This document shows, one piece after another, positions 47,150 through 58,969 of a stretch of DNA of 64,000 bases. The DNA is from Plasmodium coatneyi (lineage: Eukaryota > Apicomplexa > Aconoidasida > Haemosporida > Plasmodiidae): NCBI RefSeq assembly GCF_001680005.1, contig NC_033558.1, positions 278,501 to 342,500 on the forward strand. The letters are read 5' to 3'. Every line of letters starts with the position of its first letter. Position 1 is the first letter of the stretch. The notes under the pieces were generated by a model. The model was not told the DNA's origin, ran no database searches, and saw only the letters and a program-made list of their open reading frames with translations. Position numbers and translations under genes: made by a program.

Positions 47150-49166
47150 CCATCCAACATCAGAAGAGGAAGAAGAGGAACATAAAGTAAGGATATAGCG
47201 ATAAAATCAACGGGGACAACAGCAACAGAGGAATATGGGTTAACATCGTATATGTATGAGTAAGTGAATATGGTGTTCCAACCTCCACACACACCTTTTT
47301 TTTTTTTTTTTTTTCCATTTATTTTCTTCTGCTTTTACTTTTTTTTTTCCTTTTTTCTGTATGTGTATGTGTTTAGCTATGTATGTAAGTGTACGTAGGT
47401 GTGTGTATGTATTATACATTGTTTATAAAGTTCCCTTCTAAATATTTTAATTAATAGCACATAATATGTAATGTCCCTACCCCCCTTTTCCTCTTCCTCG
47501 GCGTCGTTGTCATCGCCTTCCTCTTCACACCTCACATGCAAAGAAACTATAATAACGTATGCAATATACTTCCTACATATATATATATGAGAGAGGTACA
47601 AATATGTTGTCATTCTATATATAAATGAGGCGAATTGTTCGCATGAACTTGTACACAAATTTATATAGCGCATACATGGGGGAGAAATAATATGAACTAT
47701 ATTCCATGTTTACCTAATACGGATACAATATGGATATAATACGGAACCACTGAAGTTATCTCCCTTTTTTTTTCCAATATATATGTGTAGAATATATAAT
47801 TTTTGTAAAGAAGCGGTTCCCATAACGGTGCTAACAACATGTGGCGATATATCGCAACAATTATTGTATACAAGAGTGGAAGTAATAATTGTTATAGCTG
47901 TAGGGAGTGCACGTTTTGGGGTTTCATCATAATATGCAATTAATGAATTCCTGTTCCATTTCTTCCATTTATTATTCATTTGCCAAATACTAGAACAGAA
48001 AAAGGGGGGAGCTGCATAAATAAGTAACGGTTGCATGAATAAGTAGCGGTCTCATAAATAACAATTACAACAATTACGGTAAATAACTAAAATGATGATT
48101 ATGCATGTATATACATAATCATTCTTATATATGTGTGTACAATGAAATAATAACCCCATGCAGGGGAAAACATGAAAATCCCCTAAACGCCTTTGAACCT
48201 TTCCCCAAACCTTCCTCAACCTTTCTATTCCTAAACCTTCTAAGTACACTGAACCTTTCTGTACACAATTTATGCATGCTAAGTGCAACATATATTCCCC
48301 TGAAAGTTCTCGAAAATTTAAATCAGAAAGAAGAAAAAAAAAGAGAGTGTCAACCTCCTTAAAAGAATATTTATATATTTTAAAAAAAGTTAAAAAAAAA
48401 AAAAGAAGAGGGATGAGGTGAATTTTAAAATATAATATGAATTAAAAAGGGGAAAAAGGGAAGGAAATGCTCAAAAAATGATGGTATATACATAATATGA
48501 ATACAATATGCATGTATTTCTTCCTTTTCCATAGAACTAATGTAATTTTGTCATACTACCGTATGATGTATTCCTCTCATAAGTGTTCATACCTTATGGA
48601 ATACTAGATAATGTACACATTTTAAAAAAAGGGGGAGGGGGGAGTGCATATTTTCATTATGAAGTACGTAATATTTATGAATATCCTTTAATAATTTCCC
48701 TCTTTAAATAACAGGAGTGTATAAAATAAATAACGTGCATGCAGAAATGTTTTCCTAGAAAAAAAAAAAAGGAATTTATGTATTTTTTATACGAACACAC
48801 TCTTCATAATGTATGCACTCCTTTCCCCCCTCCCGCTTTCAACCTCAAACACAGCAAACAAACAACAAACAAACACAACAAACAACAACAACCACAACAA
48901 ACAAACAATAAAAAACAAAACAACCACAACAAACAACAATAACCACAACAATCCTTGTAGAACAACAACAACAAATACTACTACTACTACAATCCTTGTA
49001 TAACAACAACAACAACAACACACAACAAACGGAACAAAATAATCAACACACTACAAAAGATACAAACAAAATAAATGAACAAAATAATAAGCGTATAGAA
49101 GGAATATGCTTAGCATATATGTGTGAACGCATTCTAATATAGATTTATTATATACACAGAAGAAAT
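47150..49166. other. AT-rich intergenic region with an AAC-type microsatellite
   Basis: 2 kb between KIR copies 2 and 3. The right part (about 48850-49030) is an (AAC)n/(AACAAAC)n microsatellite with two copies of acaatccttgta. No gene is supported. Confidence 0.45.
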
Positions 49167-50706
49167 ATGGTTCAACCATTGAGTGGGCAATCGAGTGCGC
49201 TCGATCCGTGGGAAGGAAGAACAGATGTTCTTGGGGTAAGTTATTGTTTCTTAGAGCCGGGTGAATGGAAAATATGCATGCTGCTCGCACACAATTCATA
49301 CTGCACGCTGTCCATATAATATAGAAAAAAAGGTATACTGAACAATGATAACACATATAAAATTTTATTCCCTTCCATGTATTATATTTATAGGCTGTCC
49401 TGTTCAGTGGTTTACCTTCACATAAAAACTTTTATGATAAATTCAATAGGGAACAGGGTGAATGTGCAAGTTATTACGGTCCTGACGCAACATGGAAGGG
49501 GGATTTAAGTGGATATGGCTATGTTGGAAATGATTCTACTAAGATGAGGGACGCCTACTGCTATGCAAACAACAACATAGCTAGCGCCAATCCGTCTACT
49601 GATGATTGGTGTTTGTCCTTTTATTTTTGGTTGGGGAATATATTATATAAAATTTCAGCGGACACTGATTTATTTTCCCAACGTATGAAAGAAATATATG
49701 CTGCATTAACAAATTCTGATTTCCCAAGTAAGTGCGAACTCATATACAAAAACACCACCACCACCCCTCTCACCAAAAACGAATTCGACCGCCGCAAAAA
49801 AAATGTTCGACTATTCTAAGGACCATGATGCTTTAAAAAATCAAATAGAAGGTTCTAAGCAAAATAAATACCACTGTACCCAAAAATATCTCGACTATGT
49901 GGAGGACGTTCTTTCCACTTATGATAACGTAAAAACGGACTGCAGTGGAACTCCATGCCCCGATACTGAATATTGTGCCCAATTCCAGAAGATGTTTCAA
50001 GGGTATAACCATGATGAAATGGTATCATTGAAGAACCTATTGAAACAAGTGTCAAACACCGATGTAATAACACATGGGGGGGATGCTCTTGGGGAAACGT
50101 TCTCTTTTGGGAATACTACCACCACCACTGCTGTTATGTCTTCCATATTTTCCATAGGAGGAATTGGTGGTGCTGCTGCTTTGTTCTTATATAAGGTTAC
50201 AACTCATATATACACACATATACATACATATATATATACATATAAATACACATGTATACATATATACATACGTATATACATATATACACCTTAAATATAT
50301 ATATACATATATATAGTTATATATATATAAGTATATATATATATATATGTAATACACATTTCCGCGCCACATCCTTTGTTTCCTCTTTTAGTATACTTCC
50401 TTACCATCTTCGTTTCGTAATTCTTTTTTTGGAGGACGAGGAGGAAGCAAAAATAACAACATCAATACAAGAAACAGAAGAGGGAAAAGGTCACTTGATC
50501 GTCATTTTGATACGCTTACAGAAGACGACGACAACACCTCCACAACATTATATTCAACAGAAGCTTCTACAATAGACGACGATTCCATGACAGAATATTC
50601 TTCTCTACCATCTTCCAAGAACAACAGCAGAAGAGGAAGAAGACCAACAAATAGTGCACAACAACAAGGGCTGAATAGAAATAATATAAGTTACGGTCGC
50701 ACGTAA
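49167..50706 (+). CDS. KIR-type variant antigen, copy 3; frame break at A8
   Basis: Three exons: 49167-49235, 49394-50195, 50392-50706. The first exon codes 23 residues (MVQPLSGQSSALDPWEGRTD...) instead of the usual three to eleven. Exon 2 carries LFSGLPSHKNFYDKFNREQG, WCLSFYFWLGNIL, MKEIYAAL and FDRRKK, then breaks at eight A (49798-49805); seven A would continue into MFDYSKDHDALKNQ and the rest of the ectodomain (CTQKYLDYVEDVLSTYDNV). The TM at the end of exon 2 is SIFSIGGIGGAAALFLYK. The tail exon is 104 residues, longer than in the other copies, with RNRRGKRSLDRHFD and a basic Asn-rich end. The break sits in a homopolymer with downstream features preserved, so an assembly error is the simpler reading. 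Confidence 0.8.
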
Positions 50707-51443
50707 CAACACACATCGTATATGTAACACCTGGAATGGTAACATGTAATATATACTTCCCGCCCCTTGCAAGGGAACCATAATTATAAATGACCACCAT
50801 GCACACAGTTCCTTATGATAGTAACATTTACCATAGAACAATTATGCAAACATTGTGCAAATTGTGCAGATTATGCAAATTATACAAATGTGTGTACAAT
50901 ATATTCCTCCCACATATTATAAAAAAAAGAAAAAAAAAAGAACAAATGCTTCCATTATGTGCACATATATATATGTATATGCATTATATATGTATGTATT
51001 GTATATATATGTGTATAGATGTATATATACATATATATGTAATGCACATAGTGGAACTTATCAATATTTAAAAGGGAAAATTTCCTATTCATAATATCCA
51101 TAAACAATTTGTAATTCAAATAAAAAAAGTTACACATATATAAATGAATGATATGTACTATGGGGAAGGAGTAAGCAACATGGTAATTTATAAAAATAGA
51201 TGTGTGGGTGTATACACTGTACAAATATGTATAAAACTCATCGTAAAAATATTGAAAATTTTTATGAGTTGATCTAACAAATATATATAAAATTGGAATG
51301 TAACCTTGGCAGCATACTACTAGAACGTAGGAGTTTTGTATTCTTCCCAATTGTTCGTATGTTCCATGTTGGTAGTGTTCCGGCCCTACTCCTCCCCACT
51401 CGCCCCTTGGGAGAATTCTATATTCTGACTTTTCACTCCATAC
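50707..51443. other. AT-rich convergent region with TA tracts
   Basis: Between KIR copy 3 (+) and the two-TM gene (-). Alternating TA/TG tracts (about 50960-51040). No gene is seen. Confidence 0.35.
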
Positions 51444-52222
51444 TTACAACCCCCTTTTCAAAGGGTAGTACGTTCCAACGATCACGCTTAATATGATACA
51501 TATTATAAATATGGGAACTGTAATGTAACATGTAGTCCAGGAATATGGTGGTAAGCTATTATAAGTTTTGACGAACAAGACTAAGCAATACAGAGCTGCT
51601 GGATAAAAAACTATAATGGACAATGCGAAGAGGATCCACTTTTTATTTTTACTAATAGGATATGACAATTTATTGTCCAATTCTTTGGTTCCGGCTTCCA
51701 TTTTTTCATTCATTGCATTGTTCTTTGTGCATTGTGACCCTTCTGATTTAGTCTTCGAATTTGACGTTCCAGACTTCCTATCCGACGCGGCATTTACAGG
51801 AGGACCTCCCTTAGGACTAGCAAGTAATTTATTCTTTTGTGGTGATGGTGGTGGTTTTTGTATTTTAGTTTCACCCATTAGTGATCGACCAATTCCTATA
51901 TTTAATGGACCATTCTGAGTAGTTCCATTATGCCATGATGTGCCCAATTCAGTTACCTAACATGGAGGAGGTACGAAGGTGAAAAAAAAAAAACGTATAA
52001 TCGAAACTTGTGCAATATGCAAGTATTAGAATGAAACTAAAGAAAGGAAGGGAGGAAAAAATTTCTTTTTTTTATTTTTTTGTTTTTTAGTAAGTACGTA
52101 AAAAGTTATTCATAATAAATGTAAAAATTTTTAATATACAGTAATTATGGACGTACGTTGTTAGGATATTGCCAGGAATAAAGTATCAAGTTCCATATAA
52201 AGAATTTCGCAGGAGATATCAT
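51444..52222 (-). CDS. Plasmodium exported-type two-TM protein
   Basis: Two exons, 52222-52157 and 51956-51444, phase 0, 192 residues. Exon 1 (MISPAKFFIWNLILYSWQYP plus NN) is the hydrophobic leader exon typical of subtelomeric exported proteins of the vivax/knowlesi clade. Exon 2 starts VTELGTSWHNGTTQNGP and carries RSLMGE, which resembles the PEXEL-like RxLxGE seen after such leaders but is not a canonical RxLxE/Q/D. A Lys/Ser/Pro-rich middle follows, then two membrane segments near the C-terminus (WILFALSIIVFYPAALYCLV; CYITVPIFIICIILSVIVGT). Likely destination is the host cell or parasitophorous vacuole. No specific family name is assigned. Confidence 0.75.
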
Positions 52223-53003
52223 TTTTTTCCTTCCTCTTTAGCGTGAAAGAAAATTTTTTTTTTCGAAGATGGCGAAACAACTTTCTTTTCTTTTTTTTTG
52301 TTTTTTTTTTATTTGTTCTTCTTTTTTTTTAAGGTAAAAATAAAGGTGTTTAAAGAGAAAAATTTTTTCTTCCTTAGATATATATATTAGCGGAGTTTGT
52401 ATGATGATTATTTCATACTTCTTTCTTCTTTTAGAAAATGATAATTCAGTCGTGTTGTATGCGCGACTCACTTATTTTTTCTTCCTGAAGTGTGTGCTAC
52501 GTATATTTTTTTTAATTAGAATTTATTACAACATAAAATAAAATATACATATATAGAAAAAAATAATAATCATAATTTAAAGTAATGGTACACAAAAAAA
52601 AAAAAAGAGTAGTTCATTTTAGTTACTTAATTATTATGTTTTTTCAAAAATTAAGTTAGAAGTTGTTAGTATTCTTTTTTTCTATGTAGAGAAAAATTAA
52701 TATGAGCACTTTTTCTCAATAGCATATCGCACTACTTTCCTGACGGTGTACAGTAGGAACAAATTGTTCATATTTTGAGCATATTAGAAAAATTATAAAT
52801 AGATTTGTATAGATGCATAGTGCTGTGTGCGTGCTCAAAATTTTTATTGTCTTAATGTTCAGATATAAAGGGTGAAAAAAGAAAACATTTAAAAAAGAAA
52901 TATGTTATATTTTTTTTTTTTATGTGCTCGAAGGGTGGAAGGATGGAATTCTTTTTTTTTTCTTTTTTTTTTTTAAAAAAGAGAGAGAGTAGAGGAAGGG
53001 AAC
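52223..53003. other. AT-rich region upstream of the two-TM gene
   Basis: Rich in T and A runs. It holds the promoter of the two-TM gene and the 3' side of the orphan KIR exon. No gene is supported. Confidence 0.35.
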
Positions 53004-53177
53004 TTATCTAATATAAGGGACAGAATATACTTTTCCATCATCTCCTGCTGTGGAATATTCTGACGAATATTCTATGGAAGTGTCGTCACCTGAGAACCTG
53101 TTCAATTTACTGCTGATGGATCTTTTTCTTCTGTTCCCTTCAGAGTGGTTATGTTTATTAAAGAAGAATGGTTTATA
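53004..53177 (-). pseudogene. Orphan KIR cytoplasmic-tail exon
   Basis: Behind a good acceptor (TTTTAG at 53178-53183) lies a 57-codon frame plus stop: YKPFFFNKHNHSEGNRRKRS, ISSKLNRFSGDD, YSVPYIR. This is the terminal exon of a KIR, but no ectodomain exon of its own precedes it; the next exon upstream on this strand is the tail exon of KIR copy 4. It is either a relic of a deleted KIR or an alternative 3' exon for copy 4. Splice border and frame are intact. Confidence 0.75.
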
Positions 53178-53204
53178 CTAAAATGAAAAAAAAGAAGGAG
53201 GTGT

Positions 53205-53350
53205 AGGTGTGGTGTGTTGTTAGTGTGGTAATGTGGTGGTATTATTATTAGAGTGTTGTGATGTGGTGTGGTGGTGTATTATTACTAGAGTGTCGTGGTG
53301 TCGTGTATTATTATTAGAGTGTGTGGTGTGGTGTATTATTAGAGTGTTGG
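53205..53350 (-). repeat. Minisatellite between two KIR tail exons
   Basis: Imperfect repeats of gtgtggtgtattattattagagt on the plus strand separate the two tail exons. Confidence 0.7.
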
Positions 53351-53484
53351 GGTGTGTTTCTTTAGGGGAGGTTTTATTATTATTTTCTTAGGGAGGATAG
53401 GGGTACATTACGTACATTACTTATAATATGAAAGGAAAAGGGTATATTACGTACGTTATTTTTAAATTAGCCAGGGAGTGAATA

Positions 53485-55098
53485 TTATGTAGGATGATAA
53501 CGTATATTGTTCCGACGGCCTCGTTCAGGGAGATCATTCTTCCCTTTTCGGGCAGGTAGTGGCCTATCACTATATATAGTAGAATTGTCTGTTGACGAGT
53601 CGAATGTTGATTCTGCTACTGTAGAATTATCGGTTGTATATAATGAAGAGGTGTCTGTTGTGAGGGTTTCGAAGTTGCGTCTGATGGCGGATCTTTTCCT
53701 TCTTCTGTTCCTTCCTCGTCCCTTAAATGTGTTCCTGATCCAGGGGGGTAAAAGATTATACTGAAAATTGTGAAGGAGAAAGGGGATGGTGTAAATACAT
53801 GTAATATCTACATATATATATGTACTTATATATATGTAGATATATATAGCTCTATTATAATTGTGATTACCTTATATAACATAAAAGCAAGTGTTGGTAA
53901 TCCAATTAGTGTGCCTAGTGTGGAAGAGATAATAGCCGGGGTGGTGGTGGTACCACCATCCTCCACCTGTGGTGATGATGCAGCAACTACTGAAGGTTTT
54001 GAAGAAACTGTTGAGGACAACTGGTCCAAACAGGAAAGGAGATTTGCCTCCTCTGCGTCTGGTGATGGTGGAGGGGGATCATCCCCTCCCGTAGCTTTAG
54101 ACTTCAGTTTTGATGGTTCTGGGATAGTACCACCACCACTAACACCATTACCTTCGAACTTGTCCCAAAATTTTTTAAAGTACAGATCTTGATTAAGTGA
54201 CCCACTTGCTTTTATTTGTCCATAAGCACCATCAGCTCCACGATCTCCACGATCTTCATCAGTTCCCTTAACTCCAGTTAGGTAGGTGTCATATGCAGTA
54301 GTACACGGAGTTCCGGCAGCCTGAGAGTCTTTTATTTTCGTCCATATGGTTCGGTAGTCGTAGTAATAATCGAAGACTTTTTTTCTCTGTTTCAAGATGC
54401 TACTGTTAACAGTATTGTGCATAGTACTGTCCAAAAAAGTGTTAGCACACAGTTCGTTGTTGGGCCCATCGTTCAATTTAATATAGATGCTTTGTATAAC
54501 TTCCTTAAGTTTAGCATATCCTCCTTTCAATTTTCCCTCTAGTTTGTCACCTAACCAAAAATAAAAAAAGTTACACAACTTCTCTTTACATGAAGGCTGA
54601 CTTTTCTTTGTATGCATTGTATTCATTGTAGATAATAAACACGCAGTATTTGCAATTTTGTCCTGAGGAACTTCGCTATACATATTGCTCTTTAAATTAT
54701 CCCCCACAATTTGCCCTATGCTGCCTTCCCAAGAAGTGATGTTCGGACATGTTTTTTTGCCACCATCATTCTGTTCGAATGCTTTATATATTCTTCTGGA
54801 TGGTAATTGATCCACACTACACTCATCCTACACATGTAGAATTGTTGGGTGGAATGGATGGAGTACATATAAATGTGTATTGTGCATTTTTTTAAATTTA
54901 TTATATTATGCACATAGAGAATATTATATGCACACACATATTTATGTGTGTTTTTTTTTAGAAGGGAAGAGAAGAAAAGAAGAAAAAAAATATATAAGCC
55001 CCAGGCAATGGGCAGTAGGCAGTGTGTGTTCCTTCTTTTTTCTTCCTTTTATTTTCTTTTCTTACCTTGTTTTTGTCATTGTTCTTATGTGTGGACAT
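53485..55098 (-). CDS. KIR-type variant antigen, copy 4
   Basis: Three exons: 55098-55066 (MSTHKNNDKNK), 54827-53871 and 53760-53485, phase 0, 421 residues, intact frame. The ectodomain begins DECSVDQLPSRRIYKAFEQN and contains LCNFFYFWLGDKL, LKEVIQSIYIKL and RKKVFDYYYDY. A stalk of about 100 residues rich in Gly, Pro and Ser (SGGGTIPEPSKLKSKATGGD; DDPPPPSPDAEE) precedes the TM (ISSTLGTLIGLPTLAFMLYK). The tail is 91 residues (RGRNRRRKRSAIRRNF; YTTDNSTVAEST; RGRRNNIRYHPT). The N-terminal exon is longer than in copy 1. A second tail exon lies about 300 bases downstream. Confidence 0.92.
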
Positions 55099-55828
55099 AT
55101 TCCTTTAGGTATATATGTAATGGAATTTATGTCAATATTGTTACTTATATATTTATATATATTCATGCAAAAAATGCATATGTGTGTGTGAGTATTTCTA
55201 TTTGTTCTATAATGATTGTGCATATGGAATTTTTTGTACAAATTTCTGTACAAACTGAACGAGCTTCCCACGGATGGTTACCATAAACGATTACCTATTA
55301 TTACATACACTTCTTATTTTTCTTCCAATTAATGATGTACATATATTACTCAATTTTGTTAGGTGGCAATAGCACTTTTATACGTATATGCAAAACTATT
55401 ATTTTTTATATATAATTTAAGGCATAAGGAAATGTAGGAAGACATGTAATAAAGTATCAAAATAAAGAAGGGGGAGGAGAGGGACGAACATAAATAAGTG
55501 CGACATTCATACAAATGTAAGAAGCAAAAATGACCATTCTTCCTTTCTTTCACTTTCCTTCCCCTAAGCGCTAATTTTTTTTTCTTTTTTCCTCCATTCC
55601 TTTTTTTTTTCCCTTTCCTTCTTTTTTTTTTATAATTGTTTTCAATAGCAATAATAATAATTCCTTATTAATTCTCCTCCTTTTTCTTAAATTTTCCTTT
55701 TTTCATGAGTACATTATGAATAAGTCATTCACATGACAAAAAAAAAAAAAATGTGCATAATATATTATGTATACTATTTGAGATACCCACTTATGGAGTT
55801 ATTCACCTCTCTATAGGGATGATGATGA
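55099..55828. other. AT-rich region between KIR copies 4 and 5
   Basis: Includes C/T-rich runs near 55540-55630. Promoter of copy 4 and 3' flank of copy 5. No gene is seen. Confidence 0.35.
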
Positions 55829-57461
55829 TCATCTGGTGGATGATGATGTAGTGTATGGAATTGAATATTCGGACGAATATGCCGTTGTTAATGTGTCGTC
55901 GTCATCGTCAAACTCATTAAATTTTCTCCTAAGGGACCTTTTCCTTCTTCTTCCTTCAGAACGGTCATGCTTCCTCAAAAAGAAAGGTTTATACTTGTAA
56001 AAAAAGTATGCTAAGGCAGGCAGTCCTATTCCAGCTAATGCACCAGACACAGCAGCAGGAACGATACCAGGATTATCAGTTTGTTCCCCTTCCTTTCTGT
56101 GACTACCACCACCGTCACTCCCTCCCTTTCCTTCTCCACCAGAAACACCATCCACTAAATCGGCATCCGAAAAAGAACCGCTGCTGCCGGCTTGATTTGG
56201 ATTGGGGTTTGGTTTGAGTTTTGGTGGTGGTGGTGGATCGTCATTTCCACCTAAACAAAGAAAAAAATACGAAAGGTAACTTCAATGTAATATTTTTTTT
56301 TTTTTTTTTTTTTTATTACACCCTTCGGGTGTACTCCCCCCCACGGGGGAACATACGCCTACCACCACCCTAACAACCATCCTTCCGCGAACCACACATA
56401 ACAACCTTCCCTTCCAACTACCCCATAACAACCCTCTTTCCACCTACCACCCCAAACAACGGTTCCTTCCACTAACTACCCTAGCAAGCTTTTTTCCACC
56501 CCTAAACCCTTCAATCTACCTACCACCTAACAACCCACTTACCACCCTACCACCTAACAACCTCTTCCTTCCACTTACCACCCCTAACAACCCACCTACC
56601 ACCAACCAACCACCCCTAACAACCCACCTACCACCAACCAACCACCCCTAACAACCCACCTACCACCAACCAACCACCCCTAACAACCCACCTACCACCA
56701 ACCAACCACCCCTAACAACCCACCTACCACCTAACAACCTTCCCTTCCAGATACCACCACACCATCATAAAGCAATGTAGTACCAGTCACTTACCGTCGA
56801 CGACGGCGTCACCTAAATCGAAGTCATCTCCTGGGCACGATACTTCATTACATGTTAAATCTGAAGGTTTCCCATTACCGTATTTCCCAAAAACTGCTTC
56901 AAATTTTTTGCAGCACGTACTACTAGCATTACTTCCACAACTCGTATATACGTCTTGGTATGTTTCAACAACTTTCTTCAGGTAATCGGAATATTCTTTA
57001 CAGCAACGTTCGTTCCCCGTAGGTGAATATGTCAAAATAAGTAAGTAGTCCTCAGAGTAATCGTATATTATTTTTCTCTTGTCGAATTCGTTCTGGTCAA
57101 TATCAGGACATATCCTTGTACACTTACTTCTGCGATTTAACTTCCGCAGTTCATTGTAAATTTCTCCCATGACCGTTTGAAATGAACCAGGAGTGTTTAA
57201 ATTTTTCGATACTTCGCCCCCTAACCAATAGTAAAAAGCATAGCACAGATCATCATTGGACTCTTCGCCCTTCTCAGTTTCATGTATATGGCACCATGCC
57301 CTTACAATGTCCTTAGCATGGTTCCCAGCTTTAAGATAAACTCCTATTTGATTCTCAGCATTCGATACCCCCTCCTTTTTAATGCAGTCGTCGGAGTTAT
57401 TTTTTGGTCCCAGCTTCCCGTATAAGTACTTATTTGATAAGAATTGCTCCAAATATTTCCT
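55829..57461 (-). CDS. KIR-type variant antigen, copy 5, with CD99-like ectodomain segment
   Basis: Two exons are clear: 57461-56795 and 56247-55829; the intron 56794-56248 has GTAAGT and TTTAG borders. The short first exon is not identified with confidence. Exon 2 starts RKYLEQFLSNKYLYGKLG and has LCYAFYYWLGGEV, FQTVMGEIYNELRKL, DKRKIIYDYSEDY and CCKKFEAVFGKY. From GDDFDLGDAVVDG at its end, across the splice, through SSGSFSDADL and SGGEGKGGSDGGGSHRKEG, the protein follows host CD99 for about 75 residues. Then come the TM (SGALAGIGLPALAYFFYK) and, with no intron, the cytoplasmic tail (RKHDRSEGRRRKRSLRRKFN; YSIPYTTSSSTR). In the other four KIRs an intron separates TM and tail at exactly this point. 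Frame intact. Confidence 0.88.
56057..56247 (-). other. CD99-like coding segment, second part
   Basis: Start of exon 3 of KIR copy 5: NDDP, a Pro/Lys/Asn stretch with PNPNPN, SSGSFSDADL, DGVSGGEGKGGSDGGG, SHRKEGE and PGIVP. It matches the membrane-proximal part of the host CD99 ectodomain as I know it, with few substitutions. The first part (GDDFDLGDAVVDG) is at 56795-56831 in exon 2. Confidence 0.9.
56330..56760 (-). repeat. Minisatellite inside the KIR copy 5 intron
   Basis: Plus-strand units of about 32 bases (accaaccaaccacccctaac aacccacctacc) repeat about four and a half times near 56590-56730, with degenerate copies to the left. On the coding strand the repeat is G-rich with GTTAGGGGTGG cores. 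Confidence 0.9.
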
Positions 57462-58969
57462 CTGTGAATGTAATTGGGAGAATATACGTTTCGATATATT
57501 TATCATTCTTGAATTTATTATATTATGCACAAAATGAGGTATATTTATAATATTCATGTATGTATTTAGGATAAAAGGAGCTAACCCCGAGTATTGTCCC
57601 CTCTCCTGCCACCATTGTTTACATACAGATTCCTTCTATGTATATGTGGAATGTGAATTTAAGTTAGAACTTCTTTACACATGTGCTCACACATTTATCG
57701 AAATAAAGGAAAATGTGAAAATACTGTTTGCTCCTTTTAATTATAAATATCGAACATACACCAAACTCCTATTCTTTTCCCTTATATATATACTGCACAG
57801 TTCCTTGAACAATGATAACATATTGCACGTATATATTCAATCACCACATATTTGTATAATTAAGGGTAAAAAATGTAGGATGGAAATAAGCAGGAAATAA
57901 CATGAAATAAAGGAGAAGAAAAGAAAAATGGAACTTACAATTTTATGTACATTCCTTCTTTATGCATGCTCCACATGGTTCGATTATTCGTGATTATTGA
58001 GAACATTATGTTACTACTTACACGCCTTAGCTTCTACATATAATAATGTGCATGCACCCTTCCCCTCTTTAGATAAAAAGGATTTTCACATATATATGTG
58101 TATATGTAGGTACATTGATTATTTTATATTTTATTGTTTTTTTTTTTTTGGAGGAAGGGGAGATTGCCCATTAAAAAATTGATCACACATATATATATAG
58201 TATAGTTCATGCATATGCATAGTACACTTTTCCTCTCATCTTGAATGCTTGTATATCAATTTATACTCATTGAAGTGGCGTTATTTTATGAGAAGATACA
58301 GGCAAAATTTTCAACAGAGGGAATTGCATTATGCATAGAACAAAAATACAATATGCGCTCTTGTAAGAACACTCCTTCATGTACACTTCCTCCCTTCCTT
58401 CTATAATCATTCAATAATAATAATTTTCTTTCCATTCCATTCCCTTCCTTTTTTTTTTATTCTTTTCATTTCTGATGAGTTCACTACAAATAACTTCTCT
58501 ATATAAAATATAAATTGTATTACCTAATCTGTTCCTTCTCTCTCTTCTTTTAAGGGTAGATTATATTTTTTTACATATATATATATTCATGTTACGTTAC
58601 TGTTCATTCTTTTTTCTCTATTTTTTTAATTGTTTTTTCTTTTTTTGTTTATTCTTTTTTTATTTCAATAAGGGGCAGAAAAAACTTTCCCTACCATGTT
58701 CTATATATATTGTTGCTTACTATATGATTATAGCCTTCCTTTCTGTTTATAGTACTTTTTTTACGATTTCCCCCACTTAACATATAAATTCTGCGGGTTC
58801 CTTCCTGTGTGTGCTTAAATATTAATTTTGTTCCAATAAAATGATTCATATTCACAGTTTATATATATATAAATATGCAGAAAAAGGATTATAATTATTA
58901 CAACTTATTCTAACTTGCTACTCCTTCATATTGTTTTGAATAATTAACAGACGTGGTAATCATTCCTTA

